A stretch of 64,000 nucleotides of DNA. Source: Kitasatospora sp. NBC_00240. Its GTDB lineage: Bacteria; Actinomycetota; Actinomycetes; Streptomycetales; Streptomycetaceae. Under the pieces are notes generated by a model. The model ran no database searches and was not told where the DNA came from. It was given only the letters and a program-made list of their open reading frames with translations. Each line of letters begins with the position of its first letter. Within the stretch, counting starts at the first letter, position 1. The stretch covers positions 62,001-126,000 of the forward strand of contig NZ_JAPEMU010000001.1 in NCBI RefSeq assembly GCF_026342405.1. The letters are read 5' to 3'. Of the stretch, positions 1 through 7,067 are shown piece by piece. A program made the translations under genes and the position numbers.

Positions 1-1839
1 CCGGCCGGGCAGGTGCTCCTGCAGCAGGTGGACCGACTCCAGTTCCCGCAGGGCGCTCCGGGTGGCGGCCGGTGAGCGGCCGAGCAGGCTCGCGGCCGCG
101 GGCAGCCCGATCTCGGGGCCGGGCGCGGCCCCGAGGAACCGGAAGGCCTCGGCGGCCCCTTCGGTGAGGGCGCGGTAGGAGGCCCGGCAGGCCGCCCGGA
201 CGTCGGCCGAGGGGCCGCCCGCGTCCAGCGCGTCGAGCCGGGCCGACTCGTCCCGCAGTTCTTCGGCGAGGTCGGCCAGCGCGTACCGCGTCCGGGCTGC
301 CGTCCGCGCTCCGGCGACCGCGACGGCCAGCGGCAGGCCCGCGCAGTGGTCGAGCACGGCGCTCGCGGCGGCCGGGTCCGCCGCCAGGCGGTCCGCCCCG
401 AGGTGCTGGCGGAGCAGGTCGAGGGACTCGGCCGGGGTGAAGACGTCCAACGGCAGCAGGCGCGCGCCGTGGGTGACGGCCAGGCCGGTCAGCCGGCGGC
501 GGCTGGTGACCAGCACGGCGGGCCCGGCGCCGCCGGGGAGCAGCGTGGTCACCTGGTCGGCGTCGGCGGCGTTGTCCAGGACGATCAGCAGCCGCCGGCC
601 GGCGAGCAGGCTGCGGTACAGCCCGGTCAGGGACCGCGGGTCGGCCGGCAGGGTGCCCGGGTCGAGGCCGAGGGCGTCGAGGAACATCCGGATCACGGCG
701 GCGGGCGCCAGCGGCTCGCCGGAGAGGCCGAAGCCGCACAGGTCGACGTAGAGCTGTCCCTCCGGGAACAGGCCGGTGTTCCGGTGCGCCCAGTGCAGGG
801 CGAGCGAGGTCTTCCCGATGCCGCCGCTGCCGCTCACCGCGCAGACCGCCGGCGCACCTGAGGGCTGTACGTGGTGACCCAGGGCCTTTTCCAGCACGGC
901 GAGTTCGGCCTGGCGGCCGGTGAACCTCGTCGGGGAACAAGGCAGTTGGCGCGGCACGGCGGTCGCCCCCGGCGGCTGCGCGGCGGCGGACGGGGTACCT
1001 GGGGCGGTGAGGGTGGTCGCGTCCCCGCTGTGGCGGGGTGCGCCGATCGCCGGGTCGGCGGCGAGGATCTGCCGGTGCAGTCTTCGCAGTTCGGGGCCCG
1101 GGTCGCTGCCCAGCTCCTCCGCGAGGGCGGTGCGGATCCGCTCGTAGCAGCGCAGGGCCTCGGCGGTCCGGCCGCTGCGGTGGAGCGCGAGGAGGAGTTG
1201 GGCGGTCAGGCGCTCGTCCAACTGATGCGCCTCGTGGCAGGCGGTCAGCTCCGCCAGCAGGGCGGTGTGGCGCCCCCGGCGCAGCTGGAGGTCGTTGCGG
1301 TCGAGCCGGCAGGCGTGCCGCTGCTCGTTCAGGGCCTCCCGGGCGGAGTTGAACCAGGGGGTGTCCACCCCGGCGAAGGGTTCGCCGCGCCACAGCCCGA
1401 GCGCCTGGTCGAACAGGGCGCCCGCCCGGTCGTCGTCCGCCGATCTCGCCCTTGCCACCAGGTCGTGGAAGGCCTGGACGTCCACCGTCCCCGGGTCGGC
1501 GAGCAGCACGTAGCCGCCGGCGCGGCGCGCGATCGGGGACGGCGGCGCCGTGCGCTGCTGCGCCGCGGCGACCGGGTCGAGGGGGTCGGTCGGGGCGCCG
1601 TGCTTCGGCGCGTCCAGGGCCCGGCGCAGTCGGGAGAGGTAGGTGTAGAGGGTCGGTCCGGCGCGCTGCGGGGCGCGGGCGCCCCAGACCCGGTCGGCCA
1701 GTCGGGCCAGCGGGACGGTGCGGTTGAGGTCCGTCAGCAGGGCCGCGAGCACCGTGCGCTGCCGGGCCGGGCCGAGGTCCAGGCAGGCGCCGTCCCGGTC
1801 CGCCCGGATGTCGCCGAGCACCGCGAACCCGATCGTCAA
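1..1839 (-). CDS. SARP (AfsR/DnrI-type) regulator with NB-ARC domain, partial
   Basis: Minus-strand reading gives an N-terminal OmpR-like winged helix (starting TIGFAVLGDIRADRDG), a bacterial transcriptional activation domain, then an NB-ARC ATPase with P-loop SGSGGIGKTSLALHWA near residue 335 and a Walker-B-like LLIVLDNAADADQV. This is the AfsR layout of Streptomyces antibiotic regulatory proteins, which bind heptamer direct repeats as activators. The gene runs off the left edge, so any C-terminal TPR region is missing. The start is a TTG at 1839 behind a GGTGGGGGA stretch; an in-frame GTG at 1851 is the alternative. It diverges from the six-cysteine peptide gene and is the obvious candidate to switch on the 2.0-6.0 kb locus. 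Family call is firm; the target is inferred. Confidence 0.9.
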   Translation of the reverse strand, partial: MTIGFAVLGDIRADRDGACLDLGPARQRTVLAALLTDLNRTVPLARLADRVWGARAPQRAGPTLYTYLSRLRRALDAPKHGAPTDPLDPVAAAQQRTAPPSPIARRAGGYVLLADPGTVDVQAFHDLVARARSADDDRAGALFDQALGLWRGEPFAGVDTPWFNSAREALNEQRHACRLDRNDLQLRRGRHTALLAELTACHEAHQLDERLTAQLLLALHRSGRTAEALRCYERIRTALAEELGSDPGPELRRLHRQILAADPAIGAPRHSGDATTLTAPGTPSAAAQPPGATAVPRQLPCSPTRFTGRQAELAVLEKALGHHVQPSGAPAVCAVSGSGGIGKTSLALHWAHRNTGLFPEGQLYVDLCGFGLSGEPLAPAAVIRMFLDALGLDPGTLPADPRSLTGLYRSLLAGRRLLIVLDNAADADQVTTLLPGGAGPAVLVTSRRRLTGLAVTHGARLLPLDVFTPAESLDLLRQHLGADRLAADPAAASAVLDHCAGLPLAVAVAGARTAARTRYALADLAEELRDESARLDALDAGGPSADVRAACRASYRALTEGAAEAFRFLGAAPGPEIGLPAAASLLGRSPAATRSALRELESVHLLQEHLPGR

Positions 1840-1905
1840 CGCGTCCCCCACCCTGTGCCGTCCGATACCGCCGTGGCGGCCCGGTCCATGCCGTCCCACC
1901 AGCCG

Positions 1906-1933
1906 ATTCTAGGTTTGATCAAGGTTTCGGCAA
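1906..1933 (-). promoter_or_regulatory. Candidate promoter of the SARP gene
   Basis: On the minus strand TTGCCG (1933-1928) and TAGAAT (1911-1906) are separated by 16 bp. They match -35 and -10 consensus at four and five of six positions. The -10 lies about 67 bp upstream of the TTG start. The heptamer repeats at 1910-1927 fall inside the spacer, which would permit autoregulation. Confidence 0.45.
1910..1927 (+). promoter_or_regulatory. SARP-like heptamer direct repeat
   Basis: TAGGTTT (1910-1916) and AAGGTTT (1921-1927) share six of seven bases and are separated by exactly 4 bp (GATC), an 11-bp period. That spacing is the usual architecture of SARP binding sites. It sits between a SARP gene and the peptide gene it faces. 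No convincing plus-strand -10 follows at the expected distance, so the direction of action is open. Confidence 0.45.
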
Positions 1934-2042
1934 GAGCGGTCGCCCAGTCTTGCCCTGCCGCTTGCACCGGTGTGCCCTCGGGGACGCGGCACGCACCACC
2001 AGGACCTGTTCCGAACCGTTCCGACAAGAGATGGGACCCGCC

Positions 2043-2258
2043 ATGCGTCAGTGGCTCCAGAACCTTTCCGACACCCTGGTCGACCGCCTGGTCCCGAAGG
2101 CCGAGGCCGCCGCGGCGACCGAGTGCTGGACCGAGACCGTCTGCGTCCGCAACATGGGCACCGCGTTCTGCGGCTACAGCGGGAACCAGGGGACCTTCAC
2201 CTACCTGGTCTGCCCCGACGGCACCCGCACCTTCAAGGGCCTGCGCTGCGGCTGTTGA
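2043..2258 (+). CDS. Precursor-like peptide with helical leader and six-cysteine core
   Basis: The product is 71 residues. Residues 1-19 (MRQWLQNLSDTLVDRLVPK) form an amphipathic leader-like segment, followed by AEAAAA (20-25) with AxA sites that a signal peptidase could cut. The remaining roughly 46 residues carry six cysteines at 28, 34, 43, 57, 69 and 71, enough for three disulfides, and the peptide ends CGC. It is not a Sec signal peptide because there is no long hydrophobic stretch. The gene faces a SARP gene and is followed by a hairpin and then redox, ABC-export and S26 protease genes, so a secreted, oxidatively folded peptide is the natural reading. ATG at 2043 has a purine run upstream; an in-frame ATG at 2031 would add four residues. 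I do not recognise a named family. Confidence 0.75.
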   Translation: MRQWLQNLSDTLVDRLVPKAEAAAATECWTETVCVRNMGTAFCGYSGNQGTFTYLVCPDGTRTFKGLRCGC

Positions 2259-2299
2259 CACCCGTGCCGGCCGGCGCGTTCCGCTGACCGGCCGGTGAT

Positions 2300-2334
2300 C
2301 CCGGCGGGGTGCGCGGGCACCGCACCCCGCCGGG
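2300..2334 (+). terminator. Intercistronic hairpin after the peptide gene (attenuator-like)
   Basis: Perfect 14-bp GC-rich stem (arms 2300-2313 and 2321-2334) with a 7-nt loop, 41 bp after the peptide stop and about 100 bp before the next gene. There is no T-run. Such a hairpin behind a small precursor gene commonly gives partial termination or 3'-end protection, so that precursor mRNA exceeds that of the processing genes. The role is inferred. Confidence 0.6.
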
Positions 2335-2374
2335 CCCCACCCGTTCGCCCGGCGGCTGGCCGGGCCGGTCCGCC

Positions 2375-2398
2375 GTACGAATCGCCGTACGAATCGCC
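2375..2398 (+). repeat. 12-bp tandem duplication GTACGAATCGCC
   Basis: Two identical 12-bp copies lie back to back in the leader of the MauE-like gene, just ahead of its ribosome binding site (AGGAGG, 2413-2418). This could be a regulatory site or a replication slip. Confidence 0.6.
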
Positions 2399-2430
2399 GG
2401 GCCGTTCTGCTCAGGAGGAGTCCGCCCGTC

Positions 2431-3006
2431 GTGGAGATCGTCGTCCGGGTGGGCCAGGGCTGTCTGCTGCTGGTCTTCACCCTGTCCGTGTACGGGAAGG
2501 TCCGCGGCCGCCGCGACTTCGCGGAGTTCACCGCGTCCGTTCGCGCCCTGGTACCCCTGTTCGGGCGGTCCCGGCCGCCGGCCGCTTCGGCGCCGGCCGT
2601 CCCGGTGCTGGCCGTCTCGGTGGTGGCCGCGGAGGCCACGGTCGTGGCGGCCCTCGCCGTGCCGGGCACCGCGCCCGCCGGCTTCGCCCTGGCCGCCGCC
2701 CTGCTCGCCCCCTTCACCTTGCTCGCCCTCGCGGCCGCCCGCCGCCGCAGCGACACGCCGTGCCGCTGCTTCGGGCGGTCGACGACGCCGCTGGGCGCCG
2801 TCCATGCCGTCCGCAACGCCGGACTGCTCGCCGTCGCGGCGGCGGGCCTGGCAGCGACCGTTCTGTCCGGACCTCGGCCGGGCGGCCCCCCGGCCGCGAC
2901 CGTGACGGCGTGGCTGGCGGGCGGCGTCCTCGGCCTGCTCGCCACGGCGCTCGACGACCTCGTCGGGCTCTTCCGGCCGCTGCCCCGAAAGGAACAAACC
3001 CCATGA
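2431..3006 (+). CDS. MauE/DoxX-like redox-associated membrane protein
   Basis: A 191-residue polytopic membrane protein. GTG start with a strong AGGAGG 13 bp upstream. Hydrophobic segments lie near residues 6-22, 55-75, 80-100, 122-142 and 152-172. The motif CRCFG (C111, C113) before a membrane helix is characteristic of MauE-like proteins, which supply or exchange disulfides across the membrane and resemble the VKOR/DsbB role. It overlaps the downstream thioredoxin gene by ATGA, so the two are translationally coupled and probably form one thiol-redox pair. The sequence shows the membrane topology and the CxC motif; the substrate, presumably the six-cysteine peptide, is inferred from context. 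Confidence 0.8.
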   Translation: MEIVVRVGQGCLLLVFTLSVYGKVRGRRDFAEFTASVRALVPLFGRSRPPAASAPAVPVLAVSVVAAEATVVAALAVPGTAPAGFALAAALLAPFTLLALAAARRRSDTPCRCFGRSTTPLGAVHAVRNAGLLAVAAAGLAATVLSGPRPGGPPAATVTAWLAGGVLGLLATALDDLVGLFRPLPRKEQTP

Positions 3007-3560
3007 CTCTTCTCGCCGTTGCCGTCGCCGGAGTCGGCGCACTGTCCCTGCTCAACCTCGTGTTCACGCTCGGCGTGGTGCGGCGGCTGCGCGAGCACTC
3101 CGAGCGGCTGGCGAACACGGGCGGGCCCGTGACCGCGCCGTCGGATCCCCTCGTCGCGCCGGTCGGCGGCCAGGTCGGTGCCTTCAGCGCGGCCGGCACC
3201 GGCGGTCCGGTCACCGACGTGGACCTCGCCGACGGTACGCTCGTCGCGTTCTTCTCCCCCTCCTGCCGGCCCTGCCAGGAGAAGCTCCCCGGGTTCGTCG
3301 CCCACGCGGCCGACCACCCGGACGCGCGCGTCCGGCTCCTCGCCGTCGTCGTCGGGGACGCCGAGGAGTCCCGGCCGATGCTCGACGCCCTGGCACCCGT
3401 GGTGCCCACCGTCCACGAGGAGTTGGACGGACCGGTCGGCGCGGCGTTCGCCGTCCGGGCGTTCCCCGCTTCGGTGCGGGTCGGCCGTACCGTCGACGGG
3501 CGGCTGCTGGTGACGGAGACCGGCGTCTGGCCGCGCGCGGCCGTCGCGGTGGCCTCGTGA
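3003..3560 (+). CDS. Membrane-tethered TlpA/MauD-like thioredoxin
   Basis: 185 residues. One N-terminal membrane anchor (about residues 3-24) is followed by RR-rich residues and a thioredoxin fold outside the cytoplasm. The active site is FFSPSCRPCQEKLPGF with C88 and C91. AFPASV near residue 155 fits the cis-proline loop. MauD-like proteins work with MauE to handle disulfides in exported cysteine-rich proteins. Start ATG overlaps the MauE-like stop, and the stop overlaps the next GTG (GTGA), so the gene sits in a tightly coupled four-gene operon. Whether it acts as an oxidase or isomerase cannot be told from sequence. Confidence 0.85.
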   Translation: MTLLAVAVAGVGALSLLNLVFTLGVVRRLREHSERLANTGGPVTAPSDPLVAPVGGQVGAFSAAGTGGPVTDVDLADGTLVAFFSPSCRPCQEKLPGFVAHAADHPDARVRLLAVVVGDAEESRPMLDALAPVVPTVHEELDGPVGAAFAVRAFPASVRVGRTVDGRLLVTETGVWPRAAVAVAS

Positions 3561-5554
3561 GCGGGCCGGATGCGTCCGGCGCGGACGGGGACTCCCGGGG
3601 GACGCTGCGGGTGCTGGCCGCCGCGGTCCGGCTGGTGGGCCGGGCCGCGCCCGCCGGCCTGACCGCCTGGCTGCTGCTCGCCCTGACCGCCTCGGCGGTG
3701 CCGGTGGCCGGGGCCTGGATCCTGCGCGGCGTGCTCGACGGCTTGGTCGCCGGTGTGGGGGGCGGCGCGCAGGCCGGTACCGAATCCGGCGCCGGGCCGG
3801 GTGGTTTCACGGCCCTGGCCCTGCTGCTGGTCGGTTGCGGCGTCACCGTGGCGGTGGTCCCCCAGGTGCTGCAGTACCTCCAGGCGCGGCTGCGGCGGGC
3901 CGTGGGGCTCCGGGCCCAGCTCGAACTGCACACCGCCGTCGACCGGTTCGTCGGGCTGGGCCGCTTCGAGGACCCGCGCTTCGTCGACCGGCTGCGGCTG
4001 GCCCAGCAGTTCGGCGGGTCCGCCCCCGTGGACGCGGCCGGCAGCGGGATCGGGCTGATCGGGGCGCTGGTGACCCTCACCGGCTTCCTCGGCACGCTCG
4101 CCCTGCTCGGTCCCTGGACGGCCGCGGCCGTGCTCGCCTCCGGGGTGCCGGTGCTGTGCGCGGAGTTCGCGTTGAGCCGCCGCCGGGCGGAGCTGAACTG
4201 GACGGTCGGCCCGGTGGAGCGCCGCGAGTTGTTCTACGCCGCCCTGCTGACAAATCTTCAGGCGGCCAAGGAGATCAGGCTGTTCGGCATCGGCCGCTTC
4301 CTGCGGGACCGGATGGCCACCGAGCGCCGGACCGCCGACGCCGCCAGGCAGCGGATGGACCGGCAGGAGCTCGGCGTCCAGGCCGGGCTCGCCCTGCTGT
4401 CGGCCGTGGTGGCCGGCGCCGGCCTGCTGTGGGCGGTGGCGGCGGCCCGCTCCGGGCGCATCGGCATCGGGGACGTGACCGTCCTGGTCGCCGCGCTGCC
4501 CGCCGTGCAGGGGGCGCTCGCCGGCCTCGCCCTCGAACTGGCCCGCGCCCACCAGTCGGCTCTGATGTTCCGTCACTTCACTTCGGTGACGAGGGCTCCG
4601 GCGGATCTGCCGGTGCCCGCCAGGCCGCGCGCGGTACCGCCGCTGCGGCACGCGGTGGAGCTGCGCGACGTCTGGTTCCGCTACGGCGACCGGCAGCCCT
4701 GGATCCTGCGCGGCGTCGACCTGGTCATCCCCGCGGGACGGTCGGTGGGGCTCGCCGGCCTCAACGGCGCCGGCAAGTCCACCCTGGTGAAGCTGCTCTG
4801 CCGGTTCTACGACCCGACCCGCGGGCAGATCCTCTGGGACGGCGTGGACCTGCGCGAACTCTGCCCGCGCGAGCTGCGCCGGCGCCTCGGGGCGACCTTC
4901 CAGGACTACATGGAGTACGACCTCTCCGCACGCGAGAACATCGCCCTCGGCGACCTCACCGCCCTGACGGACGCCGGCCGGATCGAGCGGGCCGCCGAGC
5001 TGGCCGGTGCGCACGAGAACCTGACCGGCCTGCCGCACGGTTACGACACCCTGCTCAGCCGGATCTTCTTCAGCGAGCAGGACAAGGAGGACGCCGGCAC
5101 CGGCCTGGTGCTCTCCGGCGGCCAGTGGCAGCGGCTGGCCCTGGCCCGCTCCCTGGTCCGCTCGGACGCCGACCTGCTGATCCTGGACGAACCCAGCTCC
5201 GGCCTGGACCCGGAGGCCGAGTACGCCGTCCATCAGCGCCTGCGCGCCCACCGGGCGGGCCGCGCCGGACTCCTCATCTCGCACCGGCTCAGCGCCCTGC
5301 GGGAGGCCGACACCATCGCCGTCCTGGAGGGCGGCCGGATCACCGAGAGCGGCCCGCACCGGGACCTCGTCCGACGCGGCGGCTCGTACGCCCGCCTGTT
5401 CGCCCTCCAGGCCGGTGGCTACGGGGACCTCGAGGGAGCGGACGGCCCGGCGGCCGGGCCGGTGGCGACGGACTCCGTGGACGTGGGCACGGGCGCGGCC
5501 ACGGGCGCGGGCACGGGCGCGGCCACGGGCGCGGGCACGGGCGGGAAGGCGTGA
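3557..5554 (+). CDS. ABC exporter half-transporter (fused TMD-NBD)
   Basis: 665 residues: a six-helix exporter membrane domain (about 20-320) and an ATPase domain (about 360-610). Walker A is GLNGAGKST near residue 401, the signature LSGGQWQRLALARSL near 518, Walker B LLILDEPSSGLD near 541, and the switch is ISHRLS. It presumably works as a homodimer. There is no N-terminal C39 peptidase domain, so leader removal would need a separate protease; an S26 peptidase gene follows directly. A loop between the Q-loop region and the signature (FFSEQDKEDAGTG) is longer than usual. The C-terminus is an Ala/Gly/Thr tail encoded by a 24-bp repeat. Start GTG overlaps the thioredoxin stop. Substrate inferred to be the six-cysteine peptide. 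Confidence 0.88.
   Translation: MSGPDASGADGDSRGTLRVLAAAVRLVGRAAPAGLTAWLLLALTASAVPVAGAWILRGVLDGLVAGVGGGAQAGTESGAGPGGFTALALLLVGCGVTVAVVPQVLQYLQARLRRAVGLRAQLELHTAVDRFVGLGRFEDPRFVDRLRLAQQFGGSAPVDAAGSGIGLIGALVTLTGFLGTLALLGPWTAAAVLASGVPVLCAEFALSRRRAELNWTVGPVERRELFYAALLTNLQAAKEIRLFGIGRFLRDRMATERRTADAARQRMDRQELGVQAGLALLSAVVAGAGLLWAVAAARSGRIGIGDVTVLVAALPAVQGALAGLALELARAHQSALMFRHFTSVTRAPADLPVPARPRAVPPLRHAVELRDVWFRYGDRQPWILRGVDLVIPAGRSVGLAGLNGAGKSTLVKLLCRFYDPTRGQILWDGVDLRELCPRELRRRLGATFQDYMEYDLSARENIALGDLTALTDAGRIERAAELAGAHENLTGLPHGYDTLLSRIFFSEQDKEDAGTGLVLSGGQWQRLALARSLVRSDADLLILDEPSSGLDPEAEYAVHQRLRAHRAGRAGLLISHRLSALREADTIAVLEGGRITESGPHRDLVRRGGSYARLFALQAGGYGDLEGADGPAAGPVATDSVDVGTGAATGAGTGAATGAGTGGKA
5485..5532 (+). 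repeat. Two 24-bp repeats encoding a GTGAATGA tail
   Basis: Identical units at 5485-5508 and 5509-5532, continuing partly afterwards, encode the flexible C-terminal tail of the ABC exporter. Copy number probably varies between strains. Confidence 0.75.
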
Positions 5555-6036
5555 TGACCGTACGACTCGTCCGGTGGGTCCACCGCGTCCTGCGCGGCCG
5601 GGTGCTCGCCGTCACCGTGACCGGTCCCAGCATGGAGCCGGGGCTGCGCGACGGTGACCGGGTGCTGGTCGTACGCCGTCCCGCCCGTCGGCTCCGCCGG
5701 GGCCAGGTCGTCGTGCTCGGGCCGCGGGCGGCGGCGCCGGTCGCGGCGCCGGAAGCCGACTGGGCGGGGAGCCTGCCCGTGCGGGGCGAGGAGCCCCCGG
5801 GCCTCGGCCCGCTGCTGATCAAACGGATCGCGGCCGCCCCCGGCGACCTCGTCCCCGCCGCGCTGGCCGCCGCCCTGGGCTGCCCGCCGGGCACGACCGT
5901 GCCGCCCGGCCGCTTCCTGGTCCTCGGCGACAACGAGGAACGCAGTCTCGACTCACGGCACTTCGGCCATGTGACACGGGAACAGGTGGTCGGGGTCGCG
6001 GTCCGTCCGCTGCGTCCGGCGCCGGCCGGACGATGA
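5554..6036 (+). CDS. S26 family signal peptidase
   Basis: 160 residues with the S26 boxes: catalytic serine in TGPSMEPGL (S26), catalytic lysine in LLIKRIAAAPGD (K90), and the conserved C-terminal box VLGDNEERSLDSRHFG. It overlaps the ABC gene stop (TGATG), the last gene of the coupled series. It is shorter than housekeeping LepB and lacks a clear N-terminal transmembrane helix, more like the compact IMP-type enzymes. Because the exporter has no C39 protease, this enzyme is the likely leader peptidase. The AEAAAA run ahead of the first core cysteine suits its AxA preference. The fold is well supported, the substrate inferred. Confidence 0.88.
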   Translation: MTVRLVRWVHRVLRGRVLAVTVTGPSMEPGLRDGDRVLVVRRPARRLRRGQVVVLGPRAAAPVAAPEADWAGSLPVRGEEPPGLGPLLIKRIAAAPGDLVPAALAAALGCPPGTTVPPGRFLVLGDNEERSLDSRHFGHVTREQVVGVAVRPLRPAPAGR

Positions 6037-6072
6037 GCGAGGCGTGGACCGGACGGCACCGGGCCTTCCCGG

Positions 6073-6498
6073 TCAGCTCTCGGGGCGGGCCAGCCGCCCG
6101 AGCAGTGCCACCGCCTGGTCGCGCGGGACCGGCCGGAAGAACTCGGCGTCGACCTGCTCGACCGCGGCGATCGCCCGGGGTGCCAGCTCAGCACCGAGGG
6201 CAGTGACGCACAGTCGCTTGGCACGGCTGTCGGCCGGATCGACCTCGCGCTCCACCAGGCCCTTCTGCTCCAGGGTGCGCAGCACCTGCGAGGTCATCTT
6301 GACGTCGGTGCCCGCCTGGCGGGCGAGGGTCAGCTGGTTGGGGTGCTCGCCCTGGCTGTTCAGCCACCAGGCGCAGGCGAGCAGCACGAACTGGACGTGG
6401 GTCAGGCCGAGCGGCGCCAGGGCCGCGGCGATGCCACGCTGCCAGCGCAGCGTGGCATGCCAGAGCAGGAAGCCGGGGCTGTCCCCGGGGGTCAGCAC
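6073..6498 (-). CDS. MarR family transcriptional regulator
   Basis: 141 residues, GTG start 2 bp after the stop of the SRPBCC gene, so the two are cotranscribed. The central winged helix reads NQLTLARQAGTDVKMTSQVLRTLEQKGLVERE, followed by the MarR wing with DPADSRAKRLCVT. MarR proteins are dimeric repressors released by small ligands. The 28-bp dyad at 6951-6978 upstream of the operon is the likely autoregulatory operator. The ligand is unknown; the SRPBCC partner could bind a related hydrophobic molecule. Confidence 0.88.
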   Translation of the reverse strand: MLTPGDSPGFLLWHATLRWQRGIAAALAPLGLTHVQFVLLACAWWLNSQGEHPNQLTLARQAGTDVKMTSQVLRTLEQKGLVEREVDPADSRAKRLCVTALGAELAPRAIAAVEQVDAEFFRPVPRDQAVALLGRLARPES

Positions 6499-6500
6499 CT

Positions 6501-6920
6501 TCAGCTCCGGGCTGCGAGGGCGACCAGCGCGGCCATCGTCTCGGGCCAGTCCGCGGTGATGCCCGGGCCGATCTGCGGGCCGGCCTCGTCCGCGCCCGCA
6601 CCGGTGATCTCCATCCGGTAGACCACCCGGGTGCGTCCCTGGTCGAGCGGGTCGAGGCGGTGGACGGTACGCAGGACGAGACCGTCGAAGCGGGCCTCGT
6701 CGGTGAACGTCTCGCCCTCGGCGGCCTCGGTGACCCGCAGCGCCACGGGCTCCTCCCCGGGCGGGGTCATCAGCATCTCGGCGCCTTCGGCGAACGGGCC
6801 CCGGAGCTCGATCTTCTCGATCTCGGCGTTCCAGGCACCCCAGTTGTCGACGTCGACCCAGAGCCGCCAGATCGCCTCACGGGCGGCGTCGGTCTCGATG
6901 CTGTGCTCGTACATCCACAT
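6501..6920 (-). CDS. SRPBCC (START/Bet v1-like) family protein
   Basis: 139 residues beginning MWMYEHSIETDAAREAIWRL, the standard opening of the polyketide cyclase/AHSA1-like SRPBCC fold, with the conserved W-x-x-W segment (DVDNWGAWNAEIEKIEL) and a C-terminal helix. These proteins enclose a hydrophobic ligand pocket and can be cyclases, hydrolases or carriers. First gene of a two-gene unit with the MarR regulator. Catalytic function cannot be assigned. Confidence 0.85.
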   Translation of the reverse strand: MWMYEHSIETDAAREAIWRLWVDVDNWGAWNAEIEKIELRGPFAEGAEMLMTPPGEEPVALRVTEAAEGETFTDEARFDGLVLRTVHRLDPLDQGRTRVVYRMEITGAGADEAGPQIGPGITADWPETMAALVALAARS

Positions 6921-6950
6921 GGCAGTCTCCTCCGGTCAATCAATCTACGC

Positions 6951-6978
6951 ACAGATTATCTTCGCGAAGACTATCTGT
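6951..6978. promoter_or_regulatory. MarR-type operator (28-bp inverted repeat)
   Basis: ACAGAT and ATCTGT arms flank the core TCTTCGCGAAGA; 24 of 28 positions are symmetric. It lies 30 bp upstream of the SRPBCC start and in front of the divergent membrane protein gene, so one MarR dimer could control both directions. Confidence 0.7.
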
Positions 6979-7067
6979 CCAGCGGCGGCCTTCGATGCCG
7001 CGGCCCCGGCCGCCGGACGCCAGCCGCAGGTCGACCGGTGGCCGGGCCCGCCGACGCCTGTGCCAGG

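Noticed and set aside
2714..5359. A long minus-strand open frame across the MauE, thioredoxin and ABC genes
   Set aside because: The plus strand carries recognisable redox and ABC motifs with overlapping starts; the antisense product is low-complexity.
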